A DNA stretch of 64,000 nt from Planomicrobium sp. Y74 (GTDB lineage: Bacteria; Bacillota; Bacilli; Bacillales_A; Planococcaceae), in contig NZ_RCWH01000006.1 of assembly GCF_003668635.1 (NCBI RefSeq), positions 1-64,000 of the forward strand. The letters are read 5' to 3'. The notes beneath the pieces are model-generated. The model searched no databases and was not told the origin of the DNA. It saw only the letters and a list, made by a program, of their open reading frames with translations. This document shows positions 40,763-49,911 of the stretch, piece after piece; within the stretch, counting starts at the first letter, position 1, and every line of letters starts with the position of its first letter. Made by a program: the position numbers and the translations under genes.

Positions 40763-40882
40763 GAAAAGCGTAAGCGACCGTGTAGATTCGACGGGCATAA
40801 GACGGTCTGGCGAAGCGGCGTGTTTTTGCCACATAGCCAGAGTGGCTTATGACATTAGAATCTGGGCGCTGGAGTCTGGACA
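40763..40882 (+). repeat. Structured dispersed repeat, family A, single copy 4
   Basis: One complete unit four bases after the htrA stop. Stems AGATTC/GAATCT and TCTGGC/GCCAGA replace AGCTCT/AGAGCT and TTTGGC/GCCAAA of other copies while keeping pairing. CATAAG/CTTATG is unchanged. A terminator follows at 40949. Confidence 0.88.
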
Positions 40883-40948
40883 AGGTATATCGCTCTTTAA
40901 AGTATTATCAAGTTATAGAAGTGAATACTTTCTTTTCTTAAAAGAATG

Positions 40949-40975
40949 AGCCGGAGAGAAATCTCCGGCTTTTTG
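40949..40975 (+). terminator. htrA terminator (after repeat)
   Basis: Stem AGCCGGAGA / TCTCCGGCT, GAAA-type loop, TTTTT. It places the family-A unit inside the htrA 3' untranslated region. Confidence 0.85.
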
Positions 40976-41042
40976 TATGCAGGAAAAATGGAGTTTCAGG
41001 CGAAATTAATAGAGAGCAGAAATAGAAGAACGGAGGATGGAA

Positions 41043-41546
41043 ATGTTCAGATCGATGGATGATTTTTATGAAGTCTGGAGAGATGAAGCCAAAGGGACAC
41101 AGCAGGTACTCGAGTCATTGACGGATGAATCGCTGCATCAGGAGTTTACAGAAGGCTACCGCAGTCTCGGACGTCTGGGCTGGCATCTGGCAACAACTCT
41201 GGAGGAAATGGTTTCGCTTACGGGTCTTCAATTTTCAGGAGCGGATTTCAGCAAGCCGGTACCCGATACGGCAGAAGAAATTGCGGAAGCCTATAGATTC
41301 ACCAACCAATCGATGATTACGGCAATGAAAGAAAACTGGACAGACGAAACACTGGATGAAGAACACGATCTGTACGGTGAAACATGGACGGTGGCCACTC
41401 TTTTGAAAGTGCTGCTGCTGCATCAAGTGCATCACCGGGCACAGATGACCGTATTGATGCGCCAGGCTGGATTGAAAGTGCCGGGGCTCTATGGACCGGC
41501 TAAAGAAGAATGGGCTGCGATGGGTGCAGAACCTCCAATAGTATAA
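41043..41546 (+). CDS. DinB family protein
   Basis: Four-helix-bundle protein of the DinB/YfiT group, often metal-binding thiol-dependent enzymes. Histidines that could form the triad are in LGWHLATTLEEMV and LLHQVHHRAQM. 167 aa. ATG 41043 has CGGAGG seven bases upstream. An ATG six bases earlier overlaps that site. It is a single gene with its own terminator. The reaction is unknown. Confidence 0.85.
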   Translation: MFRSMDDFYEVWRDEAKGTQQVLESLTDESLHQEFTEGYRSLGRLGWHLATTLEEMVSLTGLQFSGADFSKPVPDTAEEIAEAYRFTNQSMITAMKENWTDETLDEEHDLYGETWTVATLLKVLLLHQVHHRAQMTVLMRQAGLKVPGLYGPAKEEWAAMGAEPPIV

Positions 41547-41550
41547 GATT

Positions 41551-41583
41551 AACCGTAGAGCTGATGAGCTCTGCGGTTTTTTA
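41551..41583 (+). terminator. Terminator of the DinB-family gene
   Basis: Stem ACCGTAGAGCT / AGCTCTGCGGT, GATG loop, T6. Confidence 0.88.
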
Positions 41584-41689
41584 TTGAAATTGTTTCTTTC
41601 TCTTCTTTTGCTTTGTAACATTATTGTAAAATTTGTTAAGTAAAATCATAGAATACAGTTGTATCGTTCGGAAAAGCATAAAAATGATA

Positions 41690-42071
41690 TGTGGATAACT
41701 TTCATGCGAAATGAGAAACAGCAACTATCCACAGAAGGAAGAAAACATGATTATACGTAAACGCTTTCTTCTGTTACAATGACTTGTGGATAAAAGTGAA
41801 TGAATTGTGCATAACTGTGTGGAATATTCGGAAATCGAAAGGAATGAAAATTATGGAGATTAAATGCTGCAAAACCCACGTGGAACATGGCTTGGATGTG
41901 TTTGTCGCAAAGACAGAAAGTTATCCTATCCTAACAGAATTATCAGAAGATGAAAAGTTATCCACAAAATGCGAGTACTGTGAAGAGTCCGCTTTGTATC
42001 TTGTGGCCAGTTCTTAATTTGCCACAACATGTAGAAAAGCCTGTGGATATGTGTATAACATTGGTGGATAA
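41690..42071 (+). promoter_or_regulatory. DnaA-box cluster around the CxxH/CxxC gene
   Basis: Perfect TTATCCACA-type boxes lie at 41690-41698, 41785-41793 and 41958-41966. One-mismatch boxes lie at 41725-41733, 42042-42050, 42050-42058 and 42063-42071. The cluster extends through a small gene into the rlmH leader, about 32 kb from oriC. Confidence 0.7.
41853..42017 (+). CDS. CxxH/CxxC small protein
   Basis: 54-aa protein with two paired metal-type motifs: CCKTH at residues 5-9 and CEYC near residues 39-42. It is probably zinc-binding, of the Bacillales CxxH/CxxC family found next to rlmH. ATG 41853 has AAAGG ten bases upstream. Upstream in-frame starts have no ribosome site. A DnaA box lies within it. 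The function is unknown. Confidence 0.8.
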   Translation: MEIKCCKTHVEHGLDVFVAKTESYPILTELSEDEKLSTKCEYCEESALYLVASS

Positions 42072-42106
42072 CTTGTTTGTAAATTTACTGTAAAGGGGGA
42101 TATCTT

Positions 42107-42586
42107 GTGAATATCTCAATTATCACTGTAGGAAAACTGAAAGAGAAATACTTGAAATCAGGCATTGAAGAATATACGAAGCGGCTGGGTAGCTACAGCA
42201 AAATAAGCGAAATCGAAGTAGCGGACGAAAAAGCGCCGGAGCAATTGAGCGACGCGGACATGGAAATCGTCAAAAAGAAGGAAGGCGACCGGATCCTCGC
42301 AAAAATCCCGGCCGACGCCTATGTCATCGCATTGGCAATCGACGGCAAGATGAAAACGTCGGAAGGGCTGGCGAAAGACCTGGAATCCCTGATGACTTAT
42401 GGACGCAGCAAAATCGTCTTCGTCATCGGCGGATCGCTCGGTCTGCATGACGAGGTATTGAAGCGGGCGGATGAGAAGCTGTCGTTCTCCAAGATGACGT
42501 TCCCGCATCAATTGATGAAGTTGATATTGGTGGAGCAGGTGTACCGGGCGTTTAGGATTATGAAGGGTGAACCGTACCATAAGTAA
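42107..42586 (+). CDS. rlmH: 23S rRNA (pseudouridine-1915-N3) methyltransferase RlmH
   Basis: SPOUT methyltransferase acting on pseudouridine 1915 of 23S rRNA. The knotted SAM site is [45 protein letters not shown], and the C-terminus is GEPYHK. 159 aa, GTG start with AAAGGGG upstream. Last gene of the conserved origin block in this window. Confidence 0.97.
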   Translation: MNISIITVGKLKEKYLKSGIEEYTKRLGSYSKISEIEVADEKAPEQLSDADMEIVKKKEGDRILAKIPADAYVIALAIDGKMKTSEGLAKDLESLMTYGRSKIVFVIGGSLGLHDEVLKRADEKLSFSKMTFPHQLMKLILVEQVYRAFRIMKGEPYHK

Positions 42587-42619
42587 ATGAGGTTTATACT
42601 ATTAAATAACCTCTAACTT

Positions 42620-42772
42620 ATGCTGTTTTGTCCAAATGCTAAAGAAAATACAGTTATTAAACCAAATTCTAATGTTTTCTTTACACCGATAGATCAAATT
42701 AATTCAGCTATTGAAACCCATCCAAAGGAAGCAGGTTTTTTGTCGTTTGGATTTGCTAAACATTGGTCTTAA
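42620..42772 (+). pseudogene. Possible 50-codon gene remnant
   Basis: A short reading frame (MLFCPNAKENTVIKPNSN... to AGFLSFGFAKHWS) in the otherwise empty 393-bp gap between rlmH and the DUF1846 gene. It has no ribosome site and I do not recognise the family. It may be the debris of a gene at the core/accessory junction or chance. Confidence 0.25.
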
Positions 42773-42909
42773 TTCCGTTATTTTAGTCGAGTACATCCAT
42801 GGCAAGACCACTGCGCTTATTAAGTTAACCCAATCAATGAAGCAATTGGACCGATTTACTTTTTTTTTCAAAAATTTATAATGATAAAGGATAGATTTTT
42901 ATTTGGGAT

Positions 42910-42948
42910 TTTCTCTTAAGGCGTTTTTATATACTGGGTTAAGAGAAA
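42910..42948 (+). promoter_or_regulatory. Inverted repeat around a -10-like box upstream of DUF1846
   Basis: Perfect 10-bp inverted repeat TTTCTCTTAA / TTAAGAGAAA with 19 bases between the arms that contain TATACT. It could be an operator flanking the -10, or a hairpin. No good -35 is visible. Confidence 0.4.
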
Positions 42949-42979
42949 GCTTGAAGCATAGAAGGCGGGACTGAAATTA

Positions 42980-44488
42980 ATGAAAAAAATTGGATTTGAT
43001 TCGGAGAAATATTTGCAGGAACAATCAGCCTACATCCTGGAACGGGTGCAGCAGTACGATAAACTTTACTTGGAATTTGGCGGAAAATTGATAGGCGACA
43101 AACATGCCAAGCGTGTTTTGCCTGGATTTGATGAAGATGCCAAAATCAAACTATTGCACACGCTAAAAGAAAATGCGGAAATCATCATTTGTGTGTACGC
43201 TGGAGACATCGAACGAAACAAAGTCCGTGAAGATTACGGCATCACTTATGATCAAGATGTCTTGCGCTTAATCGATGAATATCGGGCATATGGCATTTCT
43301 GTCAACAGTGTGTTGATCACGCGTTATCGAGGGCAACCAACAGTCAAAGTATTTATGACAAAGCTTGAGAGAAGCGGAATTAGCGTCTGTATTCATCGCG
43401 AAATCGAAGGTTATCCGACAAACGTGGACGCGGTCCTTGGGGAAGAAGGATTTGCGACGAATCCTTATATTAAAACGACAAAGCCAATCGTGGTAGTAAC
43501 GGCTCCTGGCCCGGGCAGCGGAAAGCTTGCCACCTGCCTTAACCAAATGTACCATGAGAATAAACTGGGAAATGAAGTCGGCTATGCCAAGTTTGAGACT
43601 TTTCCAGTTTGGAACTTACCGTTAAAGCACCCGGTAAACATCGCTTATGAAGCGGCTACCGTCGATTTAAAAGATGTAAATATGATTGATAATTATCACT
43701 ATGAAGCATATGAAAAAGTAGCGGTCAATTACAATCGTGATATTGAGACGTTTCCTGTCATCAAACGGATCATCGAAAGGATTACCGGCAAAGCGTCTGT
43801 TTACAACTCACCGACTGATATGGGGGTTAATCGTCTGAAATCGGGCATCACGGATGATAGCGTTGTCCAGGAAGCTGCCAAGCAGGAAATCATTCGGCGC
43901 AGTTTCGTCGTAGAGAACGATTTTAAAAAAGGGCTTGCCGATGAAGACAGTGTACGCCACATGCAAGTGATTCTCGAAGAGACCGGTTTAAAAAAAGAGG
44001 ACCGGGCACCTGTATTGCCGGCCCGTAATTATGCGAAAGCAATCCAAGCGCAACTTGACAGTACGAATTTACAAGCCGTAATTGCGATGGAGCTGCCGAA
44101 TGGAGAGATGATCACCGGTCGAACGACAACGTTGATGGATGCTTCGGCAGCCGCGATTCTGAATGGGTTGAAGAAATTGACCAATATTTCCGATGAAATC
44201 GATTTGTTGTCGCCGATGATTTTACAAACGATTCAACGTTTGAAAACCGATGACTTGAATAGCCGCGTCCCGACATTAAGCGCCAATGAAGTGCTGATTG
44301 CACTGGCAATCAGTGCGGTCACCAATCCTACTTCTGAATTGGCTTATAAGCAATTGCCAAATTTAAGAGACACCCAAGCGCATTCTACGGTTATATTGAA
44401 TAGAGAAAACGAACAAACCTTTAAGAAGCTTGGAATCGACATCACCAATGATCCGGTATATCCAACTGAGAACCTGTATTACAATTAG
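42980..44488 (+). CDS. DUF1846 domain-containing protein
   Basis: 502-aa cytoplasmic protein of a conserved but uncharacterised family found in many Firmicutes. It begins [25 protein letters not shown]-loop-like segment [21 protein letters not shown] (about residues 174-194) suggests nucleotide binding. AGGCGGG lies before the ATG. It is a single gene with its own terminator. Confidence 0.88.
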   Translation: MKKIGFDSEKYLQEQSAYILERVQQYDKLYLEFGGKLIGDKHAKRVLPGFDEDAKIKLLHTLKENAEIIICVYAGDIERNKVREDYGITYDQDVLRLIDEYRAYGISVNSVLITRYRGQPTVKVFMTKLERSGISVCIHREIEGYPTNVDAVLGEEGFATNPYIKTTKPIVVVTAPGPGSGKLATCLNQMYHENKLGNEVGYAKFETFPVWNLPLKHPVNIAYEAATVDLKDVNMIDNYHYEAYEKVAVNYNRDIETFPVIKRIIERITGKASVYNSPTDMGVNRLKSGITDDSVVQEAAKQEIIRRSFVVENDFKKGLADEDSVRHMQVILEETGLKKEDRAPVLPARNYAKAIQAQLDSTNLQAVIAMELPNGEMITGRTTTLMDASAAAILNGLKKLTNISDEIDLLSPMILQTIQRLKTDDLNSRVPTLSANEVLIALAISAVTNPTSELAYKQLPNLRDTQAHSTVILNRENEQTFKKLGIDITNDPVYPTENLYYN

Positions 44489-44495
44489 ATTTTTG

Positions 44496-44546
44496 AAAAC
44501 ACCTGCCTTTTTCTTCTTACATAGAAGTCTGAGGCAGGTGTTTTTC
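44496..44546 (+). terminator. DUF1846 gene terminator
   Basis: Stem AACACCTGCCT / AGGCAGGTGTT enclosing a smaller CTTCT/AGAAG hairpin, then T-run. Confidence 0.85.
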
Positions 44547-44627
44547 ATTTATAGAGTTTACTAGAAAGGTTCATTCTTCTTTTAATGAGAAGACGGCACC
44601 TTTTTGCTTAATTGAATTAATCAAGCG

Positions 44628-44867
44628 CTACTTGCGAAAGACTGTAAAAAATAACTTTAATTCACCAGACAGGAAATAAACCTCTCTATGTTTAATAGAT
44701 AAAATAATCCTATACTGCTTCGTGAAATCCTTTAAACTTTCAGGATCGCCGGCGTACACTTCATGAATACGATTTAGTCAGCTTTCAATCGTAATCGTCT
44801 TATTTAAAACTACGTCATTCATCTCCGAAAACACTTCGCTTATACTCATTACGGAGAAACTTGTCAT
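44628..44867 (-). pseudogene. Broken small gene with in-frame TGA
   Basis: On the minus strand an 80-codon frame (including the stop) runs from ATG 44867 to TAG 44628 and is interrupted only by TGA at codon 30 (44778-44780). It reads MTSFSVMSISEVFSEMNDVV... then LNRIHEVYAGDPESLKDF...FLSGELKLFFTVFRK. The protein-like composition on both sides of the stop suggests a recently inactivated gene or a remnant. I do not recognise the family. The rest of the gap 44547-45071 holds only a terminator. Confidence 0.45.
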
Positions 44868-44900
44868 AAGTAATGAAGAATTTTAAAAATAAGGAAGCAA

Positions 44901-44936
44901 AAAAGAAGCATTAAAGAAATTTAATGCTTCTTTTTA
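44901..44936 (+). terminator. Terminator-like hairpin
   Basis: Stem AGAAGCATTAAA / TTTAATGCTTCT with GAAA loop and T-run. No intact plus-strand gene lies directly upstream, so it may belong to the remnant region. Confidence 0.7.
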
Positions 44937-45071
44937 TTGAAGTTTGGTTGCTGAATACAAATAGATATATTCCATCGAAATGTAAATTTTTGTTACAATG
45001 AAAGAGAATTAACATTAAAAAGAAACTTTGCAATACCTAGTTAATCCATAAATGAGGAAGGCGTGGTTTAA

Positions 45072-46295
45072 ATGAATCAACTGCTTCAAATGGGAGCAAA
45101 CACCGCTTTGAATTCTCCAAAAGGTGAGGTTACGGTGAGCTACGAAATTTCAGATGCAATAGATATTTCCCTAACGGCTTTCCTTTTAACTGATCTGGAA
45201 AAGGTACAGGGAGACAATGGAATTATCTTTTATAATCAGCCAGAGAGCTCTTCTGGAGCAGCCACTCTTAGACCTTCTGCGAAAGTGGGGAATACAAAAG
45301 TACATAAGATTGATTTTGATCTGAGTAAAGTCCCACCAGGTATTACTAAAATAGCTGTTACGCTTACGGAGGATAATAACACGGGTTTTTCAAATGTAAA
45401 AAACTTAAAGGCAGAGATACGCAGCGGTGATAGTAGTATCCAGTTAACTCCCGCTAACTTCTCAAAGGAAAATGGAATAGTAGTTTTGGAATTATACTTG
45501 AGGAATGGCCAAACAAAGGCCAAATCAATCTGGCGTGGATTTGATTCCGGTCTTGAAGGGCTATGTAAGAATTATGGAGTGGAAGTTGATCCGGTGGAGT
45601 CGATAAAGCCTTCAGAGCCAAAAGAGCCTGTGAAACTCTCCACGGAATCTAAAAATAAAAGCAGCCAGAATGCATTTTCATCGATAAATCTTGAAAAAGT
45701 AAAAGGCAAGATAAATCTCGATAAAGGTCAAAAGCCGATTATAATTGATAAAACGCCGGAGATTACAGCTACAGTATCCTGGAAGACTGGGACAGACTAC
45801 GATATATATGCTTTAGTCTACACAAAGAACGGCAAGCAAGTGGATGTTGCTATGTTTGGGGCGACGGGAACCCCACCTCTCAGCCGGTTTGGCAACGGCG
45901 CAGTGGAACATATGGGGGATGTTGGGCGAAACAGTGGCTCAATTAAGAAAGAGATAATTAAAATAAGATTGACGAATGATATTCTCGCAGTGGTTCCTGT
46001 GGTTTATTCTGCTCAGTCAAATGGAACAGGCTCATTCTACAGATACAAGGTATCCATGAGTATAGATAATCACAACGGGACTTCCGTTACCATCTCCTCC
46101 AAAAATGCAAATAATAATGACAGAATTTATACTTGTGTGCCCGGAATTCTTCAAAATACGGAAGACGGTGTGATTATCAGTCCAATAGAGCTGTACAGTA
46201 AGCCGAACTCGGAATATAGACCTAAACTTAAGATGGGATCTTCAAATATGGTGGAGGTTATGATGGATCAGGGACCAAAAAATAATTATAAGTAA
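45072..46295 (+). CDS. TerA-like protein with two TerD-type domains
   Basis: 407 aa. The N-terminal TerD fold (about 1-175) includes VTVSYEISDAIDISLTAFLLTD, the calcium-type region and GFDSGLEGLCKNYGVEV. A Ser/Lys/Pro linker (180-215) follows, then a second diverged TerD-like domain (about 220-395). TerA/TerD proteins take part in stress and tellurite resistance or phage-related ter systems. Here no terB, terC, terE or kinase gene is nearby, so it is an orphan. AT-rich sequence surrounds it, suggesting acquisition. GAGGAAGG lies upstream of the ATG. Confidence 0.75.
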   Translation: MNQLLQMGANTALNSPKGEVTVSYEISDAIDISLTAFLLTDLEKVQGDNGIIFYNQPESSSGAATLRPSAKVGNTKVHKIDFDLSKVPPGITKIAVTLTEDNNTGFSNVKNLKAEIRSGDSSIQLTPANFSKENGIVVLELYLRNGQTKAKSIWRGFDSGLEGLCKNYGVEVDPVESIKPSEPKEPVKLSTESKNKSSQNAFSSINLEKVKGKINLDKGQKPIIIDKTPEITATVSWKTGTDYDIYALVYTKNGKQVDVAMFGATGTPPLSRFGNGAVEHMGDVGRNSGSIKKEIIKIRLTNDILAVVPVVYSAQSNGTGSFYRYKVSMSIDNHNGTSVTISSKNANNNDRIYTCVPGILQNTEDGVIISPIELYSKPNSEYRPKLKMGSSNMVEVMMDQGPKNNYK

Positions 46296-46448
46296 ACACG
46301 GATACGATTTTAATGAATTTGCAAATCATGTAATAGAATTGATGAAACGTAGCTAAGGATAGAATCTGCTGTAATTGAGGAAAACATTGTTAAAAGAAGG
46401 ATATTGATTATCAATATTAATTAAGCTATGATTATTGTGAACTTGCGG

Positions 46449-46486
46449 TGTCCTTGTTCGGCTTAAAATCGAATTAAGCAAGGACA
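46449..46486 (+). other. Nested hairpin without T-tract
   Basis: TGTCCTTG / CAAGGACA outer stem with inner CTTAA / TTAAG, followed by ATATTAG rather than T-run. It lies in the 336-bp gap after the TerA-like gene and could be an RNA structure or inverted-repeat remnant. Confidence 0.4.
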
Positions 46487-46535
46487 TATTAGTTCTGTGA
46501 AGAGCTGGTAGACTTATATAGTAACGCAATCTCGC

Positions 46536-46570
46536 AAAAGAGCTTAGTCACCTGACTGAGCTCTTTTTGT
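46536..46570 (+). terminator. Terminator hairpin
   Basis: Stem AAAGAGCTTAGTCA / TGACTGAGCTCTTT with one mismatch, CC loop, then TTTG. About 240 bp after the TerA-like gene. Confidence 0.75.
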
Positions 46571-46631
46571 TTTAGAGCAGAATAAGTTGAATTAAACCTC
46601 ATTTAGAGCTAATACGCAGATAAATTCAACC

Positions 46632-46988
46632 TTGATTTATCAGATTGAAGATTTAAAAAATATTACAATAGAAGCCCGTGAAGTTTTTGAGCTATCTTCA
46701 AGTGTTTTGGTGACAGTAAATAGCGCAAAATCCTTATATAATTCCATACAGGAAACGGGGAAAAACACACTGGATGCAGTTCAGTTTTGGAAAGACAATA
46801 AAGAGATTGCTGAAATTGATACAGATATAAAAAAAGATTTTAAAAAGGACTTAGCAGCTTCTCAAGAGAAGCTTGAAAATTTACCTGATGAATTAGCTTT
46901 ACAATCCATAGACACTGTTACATCAATAAATAATATTCAAAAGGAGCTGCAAACTATAAAGGTAGCTCAAATGATTATTAGTCAATAA
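46632..46988 (+). CDS. Hypothetical helical protein, possibly truncated
   Basis: 118 aa read from a TTG without a recognisable ribosome site. It is rich in Lys, Glu, Asn and Ile, and predicted by eye to be mostly helical (EIDTDIKKDFKKDLAASQEKLENLPDELALQS). It could be the C-terminal remnant of a longer gene next to the TerA-like protein. Family not recognised. Confidence 0.4.
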   Translation: MIYQIEDLKNITIEAREVFELSSSVLVTVNSAKSLYNSIQETGKNTLDAVQFWKDNKEIAEIDTDIKKDFKKDLAASQEKLENLPDELALQSIDTVTSINNIQKELQTIKVAQMIISQ

Positions 46989-47063
46989 AGATTAAGGTAT
47001 TAGAATCCTTCTTTTAAACTTTTGAATGCAAATTATAAATGAAGGACCACACCCTAGATAGCA

Positions 47064-47112
47064 AATAGCAAAAGACGATTCCAAATAAATTCAGGAATCG
47101 TCTTTTGCTATT
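47064..47112. terminator. Strong symmetric hairpin, bidirectional terminator
   Basis: Perfect 19-bp stem (47064-47082 with 47094-47112) beginning AATAGCAAAAGACGATTCC, 11-base loop. A/T-rich arms could terminate either strand. The remaining 47113-47213 is featureless. Confidence 0.7.
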
Positions 47113-47213
47113 ACTCCCGCCTTCTAAAGAGATATGGAGAAACAAAGTAAGCTTCATTCATTGGATAAAATTTTTAAAAGCTATGAGAGGTAAGATTCAC
47201 CCATATAAATTAT

Positions 47214-47242
47214 TTGAAAATAAAGAAACTTATTCGTATACT
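47214..47242 (+). promoter_or_regulatory. Promoter of the epimerase gene
   Basis: TTGAAA (47214-47219), 17-bp spacer, TATACT (47237-47242), 104 bp before the start. Confidence 0.6.
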
Positions 47243-47346
47243 TAGTTCGAGGTGTGAACAAAGTGAAGTGAGAAAAAAATTTTATCTGCGCGATTCAAGA
47301 AATATAGAATATCTTATGTTATGGATCAGAAAATGGAGGGGTTAGA

Positions 47347-48195
47347 TTGAAAAAGATAGTTGTAACAGGCGGAAGTGGCCTGCTTGGCCGAGAGGTTATA
47401 AAAGAATTTTTAGACCATGGTTATGAAGTGGTCAATGCAGACATCAAGCATCCCAAAGAAGTTCTTTGCAGAACAGTCATAACCGATTTAACGAATCTGG
47501 GTGAAGTATATGGTGTACTGGCTGGAGCGGATGGAGTTGTCCATCTGGCGGCGATTCCGGTTGCATACTCACATCCAAACGAAGTGACTTTCCAGAATAA
47601 TGTCATGTCCACTTATAACATTTTAGAAGCTGCAGGGAGTTTAGGAATTAAAAAGGCGGTAATCTCATCAAGTGAGTCGTCATATGGTATTTGCTTTTCC
47701 AAGCAGGATCTGCAACCGCAATATGTACCGATAGATGAGGATCATCCGCGACTGCCTGAGGAAAGTTACGGTTTATCCAAGATAGTAAATGAAAACACGG
47801 CTGATATGATTCATCGCAGAACGGGTATGCAGGTGGTGTCCTTCAGATTGGGAAATGTCATTGCGCCTGAAATGTATCAGAATTTCCCTGGTTTCATCCA
47901 TGACCCTGAGCAGCGAAAAACGATTTTATGGAGTTATATTGATACTCGCGATGCGGCGGCGGCTTATCGATTGGCTGTTGAGGCTGATGGACTCGGTTCC
48001 GTCGCCCTTAATATCGGAGCTGATGAAACAAGTATGGATATCGAGAGCAAACAATTGATGGAAACTTGCTATCCGGATGTAAAAGACTTCCGAAAAGAAC
48101 TGACAGGCTTTGAGCCGTTATTAAACAGCGAAAAGGCGAAGAAACTGCTGAATTGGCAACCTGTTCATAAATGGAGAAACTATGTAAGCCTGTAA
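47347..48195 (+). CDS. NAD-dependent epimerase/dehydratase family protein
   Basis: Extended short-chain dehydrogenase of 282 aa. Rossmann motif VTGGSGLLG (about 5-13), VVHLAAI, and catalytic YxxxK as ESYGLSK (about 138-144) with the SSS motif ISSSESSYG before it. TTG start with GGAGGGG eight bases upstream. It resembles uronate or sugar-nucleotide dehydrogenases, but the substrate is unknown. It lies 37 bp before the aldo/keto reductase and may share its transcript. Confidence 0.82.
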   Translation: MKKIVVTGGSGLLGREVIKEFLDHGYEVVNADIKHPKEVLCRTVITDLTNLGEVYGVLAGADGVVHLAAIPVAYSHPNEVTFQNNVMSTYNILEAAGSLGIKKAVISSSESSYGICFSKQDLQPQYVPIDEDHPRLPEESYGLSKIVNENTADMIHRRTGMQVVSFRLGNVIAPEMYQNFPGFIHDPEQRKTILWSYIDTRDAAAAYRLAVEADGLGSVALNIGADETSMDIESKQLMETCYPDVKDFRKELTGFEPLLNSEKAKKLLNWQPVHKWRNYVSL

Positions 48196-48232
48196 GGTCA
48201 TGTATTGAAATTTTATAAAAGGAGTGATCAGT

Positions 48233-49072
48233 ATGTTGAATCATATTCAGAGTACAACCACCTTACATAATGGTGTGAAAATGCCTTGGCTGGGCCTGGG
48301 TGTCTTTAAGGTCGAGGACGGGGAAGAAGTGGGGAATTCAGTAAAAGCCGCGCTTGAAGCCGGCTACAGAAGTATTGATACGGCAGCCATCTATGGCAAT
48401 GAAGAAGGAGTTGGCAAAGCGCTCGCTGAATCCGGTGTACCCCGAGAAGAATTATTCATTACGACAAAAGTTTGGAACGCCGATCATGGCTATGAAGAGA
48501 CCCTTGCTGCTTTTGATGCAAGTATGAAGAAACTGGGCTTAGACTATCTGGATCTTTATTTAATTCATTGGCCGCTTCCTTCTCAAGGGAAATCGCTGGA
48601 AACCTGGAAAGCGCTTGAGAAGCTTTATAAGGACGGACGTGTCCGGGCTATTGGGGTGAGTAACTTTAAGGTTCATCATCTTGAAGAAATTATTGCAGAT
48701 GCTGAAATAACGCCGATGGTCAATCAAGTGGAATATCATCCCCGGTTTAATCAACAGGAATTGCATGCTTTCTGTAAAGCGCACAAAATTCAGCTCGAAG
48801 CGTGGTCTCCATTAATGCAGGGAGGATTGCTTGATGATCCGGTTTTGGCTGAGATCGCGGCGAAGTATAATAAATCCACTGCCCAAATTATTATCCGCTG
48901 GGATATGCAAACGGGAGTAGTGACGATTCCAAAGTCAGTAAAACCGCATCGTATTGCTGAAAATGGGGATGTGTTCGATTTTGAGCTTTCCCCGGAAGAT
49001 ATGGACAAAATCAATGCCCTTAATAAGGATCAGCGTATGTTTGCAGATCCGGATGAGTTTGACCGGATATAG
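48233..49072 (+). CDS. Aldo/keto reductase (YvgN/YtbE-like)
   Basis: NADPH-dependent reductase of aldehydes and ketones. TIM barrel with the catalytic tetrad Asp49, Tyr54, Lys79 and His112 ([22 protein letters not shown]) and cofactor-site segments GVSNF and [14 protein letters not shown]. 279 aa. ATG 48233 has GGAG eight bases upstream. A GTG nine bases earlier lies within that site. Confidence 0.92.
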   Translation: MLNHIQSTTTLHNGVKMPWLGLGVFKVEDGEEVGNSVKAALEAGYRSIDTAAIYGNEEGVGKALAESGVPREELFITTKVWNADHGYEETLAAFDASMKKLGLDYLDLYLIHWPLPSQGKSLETWKALEKLYKDGRVRAIGVSNFKVHHLEEIIADAEITPMVNQVEYHPRFNQQELHAFCKAHKIQLEAWSPLMQGGLLDDPVLAEIAAKYNKSTAQIIIRWDMQTGVVTIPKSVKPHRIAENGDVFDFELSPEDMDKINALNKDQRMFADPDEFDRI

Positions 49073-49189
49073 GTGCTGTATGAAGACTCGAATCTTCATG
49101 GATTTCACAGTCCATTGAAATGAGTTTATAGTGAATGACCTGACTTAACTGGAACCCCTGGGTTGCCATTGCGCACAATCAATCATTGT

Positions 49190-49241
49190 TATACTGAAGG
49201 AGCACCAGAAGCTGCGTAACAGCACTGGCTGCTCTTTTTTT
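49190..49241 (+). other. TATAAT-N4-GAGCA hairpin module 1
   Basis: Extended -10 TGTTATACT (TATACT at 49190-49195), four bases, then stem GAGCA...TGCTC with inner CAG/CTG-type pairs (49200-49234) and T7. It is one of three alike in the window (also 50905 and 52810). It could be a terminator for the aldo/keto reductase gene or a tiny self-contained transcription unit. Confidence 0.6.
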
Positions 49242-49279
49242 ACATATGCTATTCTTTAGTCAGAGAAGGAGTGAGCAAC

Positions 49280-49723
49280 ATGGCTTTTAGCGAGACCGTT
49301 TATATTGATGCACCAATTGAAACCGTATTTAAAATCACAACGGATTTTGAACAGGCTCCGATGATTATGGAAAATGTAATAAAAGCTGAAAAGCTAACAG
49401 AAGGTCCTCTGCAGGTAGGAACCCAAGTTAAGGAAACCAGAAATGTAAGGGCCAATGAAATAATGACCGTCCTTCATGTCATTGAATTTATTCCAAATCA
49501 AAAGTATACGGTGAAAAGTGAGAGTGGCGGTATGACAGTGATATATCAGTATCAGTTCCTGGGCAATGAGAATGGAACGACTATTGATTTCACTGGCTCA
49601 ATAAGATCAAAAGGATTGAAAAATGCTTTTATCAGGCCTTTTTTCGAAAAAATCTTAAAAAAAGAAGATGAGAATCATTTGCTGAGATTGAAGGAGTATA
49701 TTGAACAGGAAAAGACTGTTTGA
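49280..49723 (+). CDS. SRPBCC family protein (polyketide cyclase/START fold)
   Basis: 147 aa helix-grip fold protein that binds hydrophobic ligands. FSETVYIDAPIETVFKITTDFEQAP is the typical first strand and helix, and the C-terminal helix is FFEKILKKEDENHLLRLKEY. ATG 49280 has GGAG eight bases upstream. The ligand and role are unknown. It stands alone. Confidence 0.8.
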   Translation: MAFSETVYIDAPIETVFKITTDFEQAPMIMENVIKAEKLTEGPLQVGTQVKETRNVRANEIMTVLHVIEFIPNQKYTVKSESGGMTVIYQYQFLGNENGTTIDFTGSIRSKGLKNAFIRPFFEKILKKEDENHLLRLKEYIEQEKTV

Positions 49724-49911
49724 TTACCTCTAAACGCTGGGTTTGAATTAAAGATAATCAGTCGAACTCGTTCTCAACTATATATGAAATCAAAAGCTGC
49801 TTAGAATGGTGATTAACAATCGTTCTAAGTATTTTTGTGCCAAAATTTAAAGGATATACTGCAAGCGAATAGAAATAATTTAATATTGATCTAACGATGG
49901 GGGGATTAGTT

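Noticed and set aside
41868..41892. parS-like CCACGTGG core near the CxxH gene
   Set aside because: Too many mismatches outside the CACGTG core compared with the three good sites.
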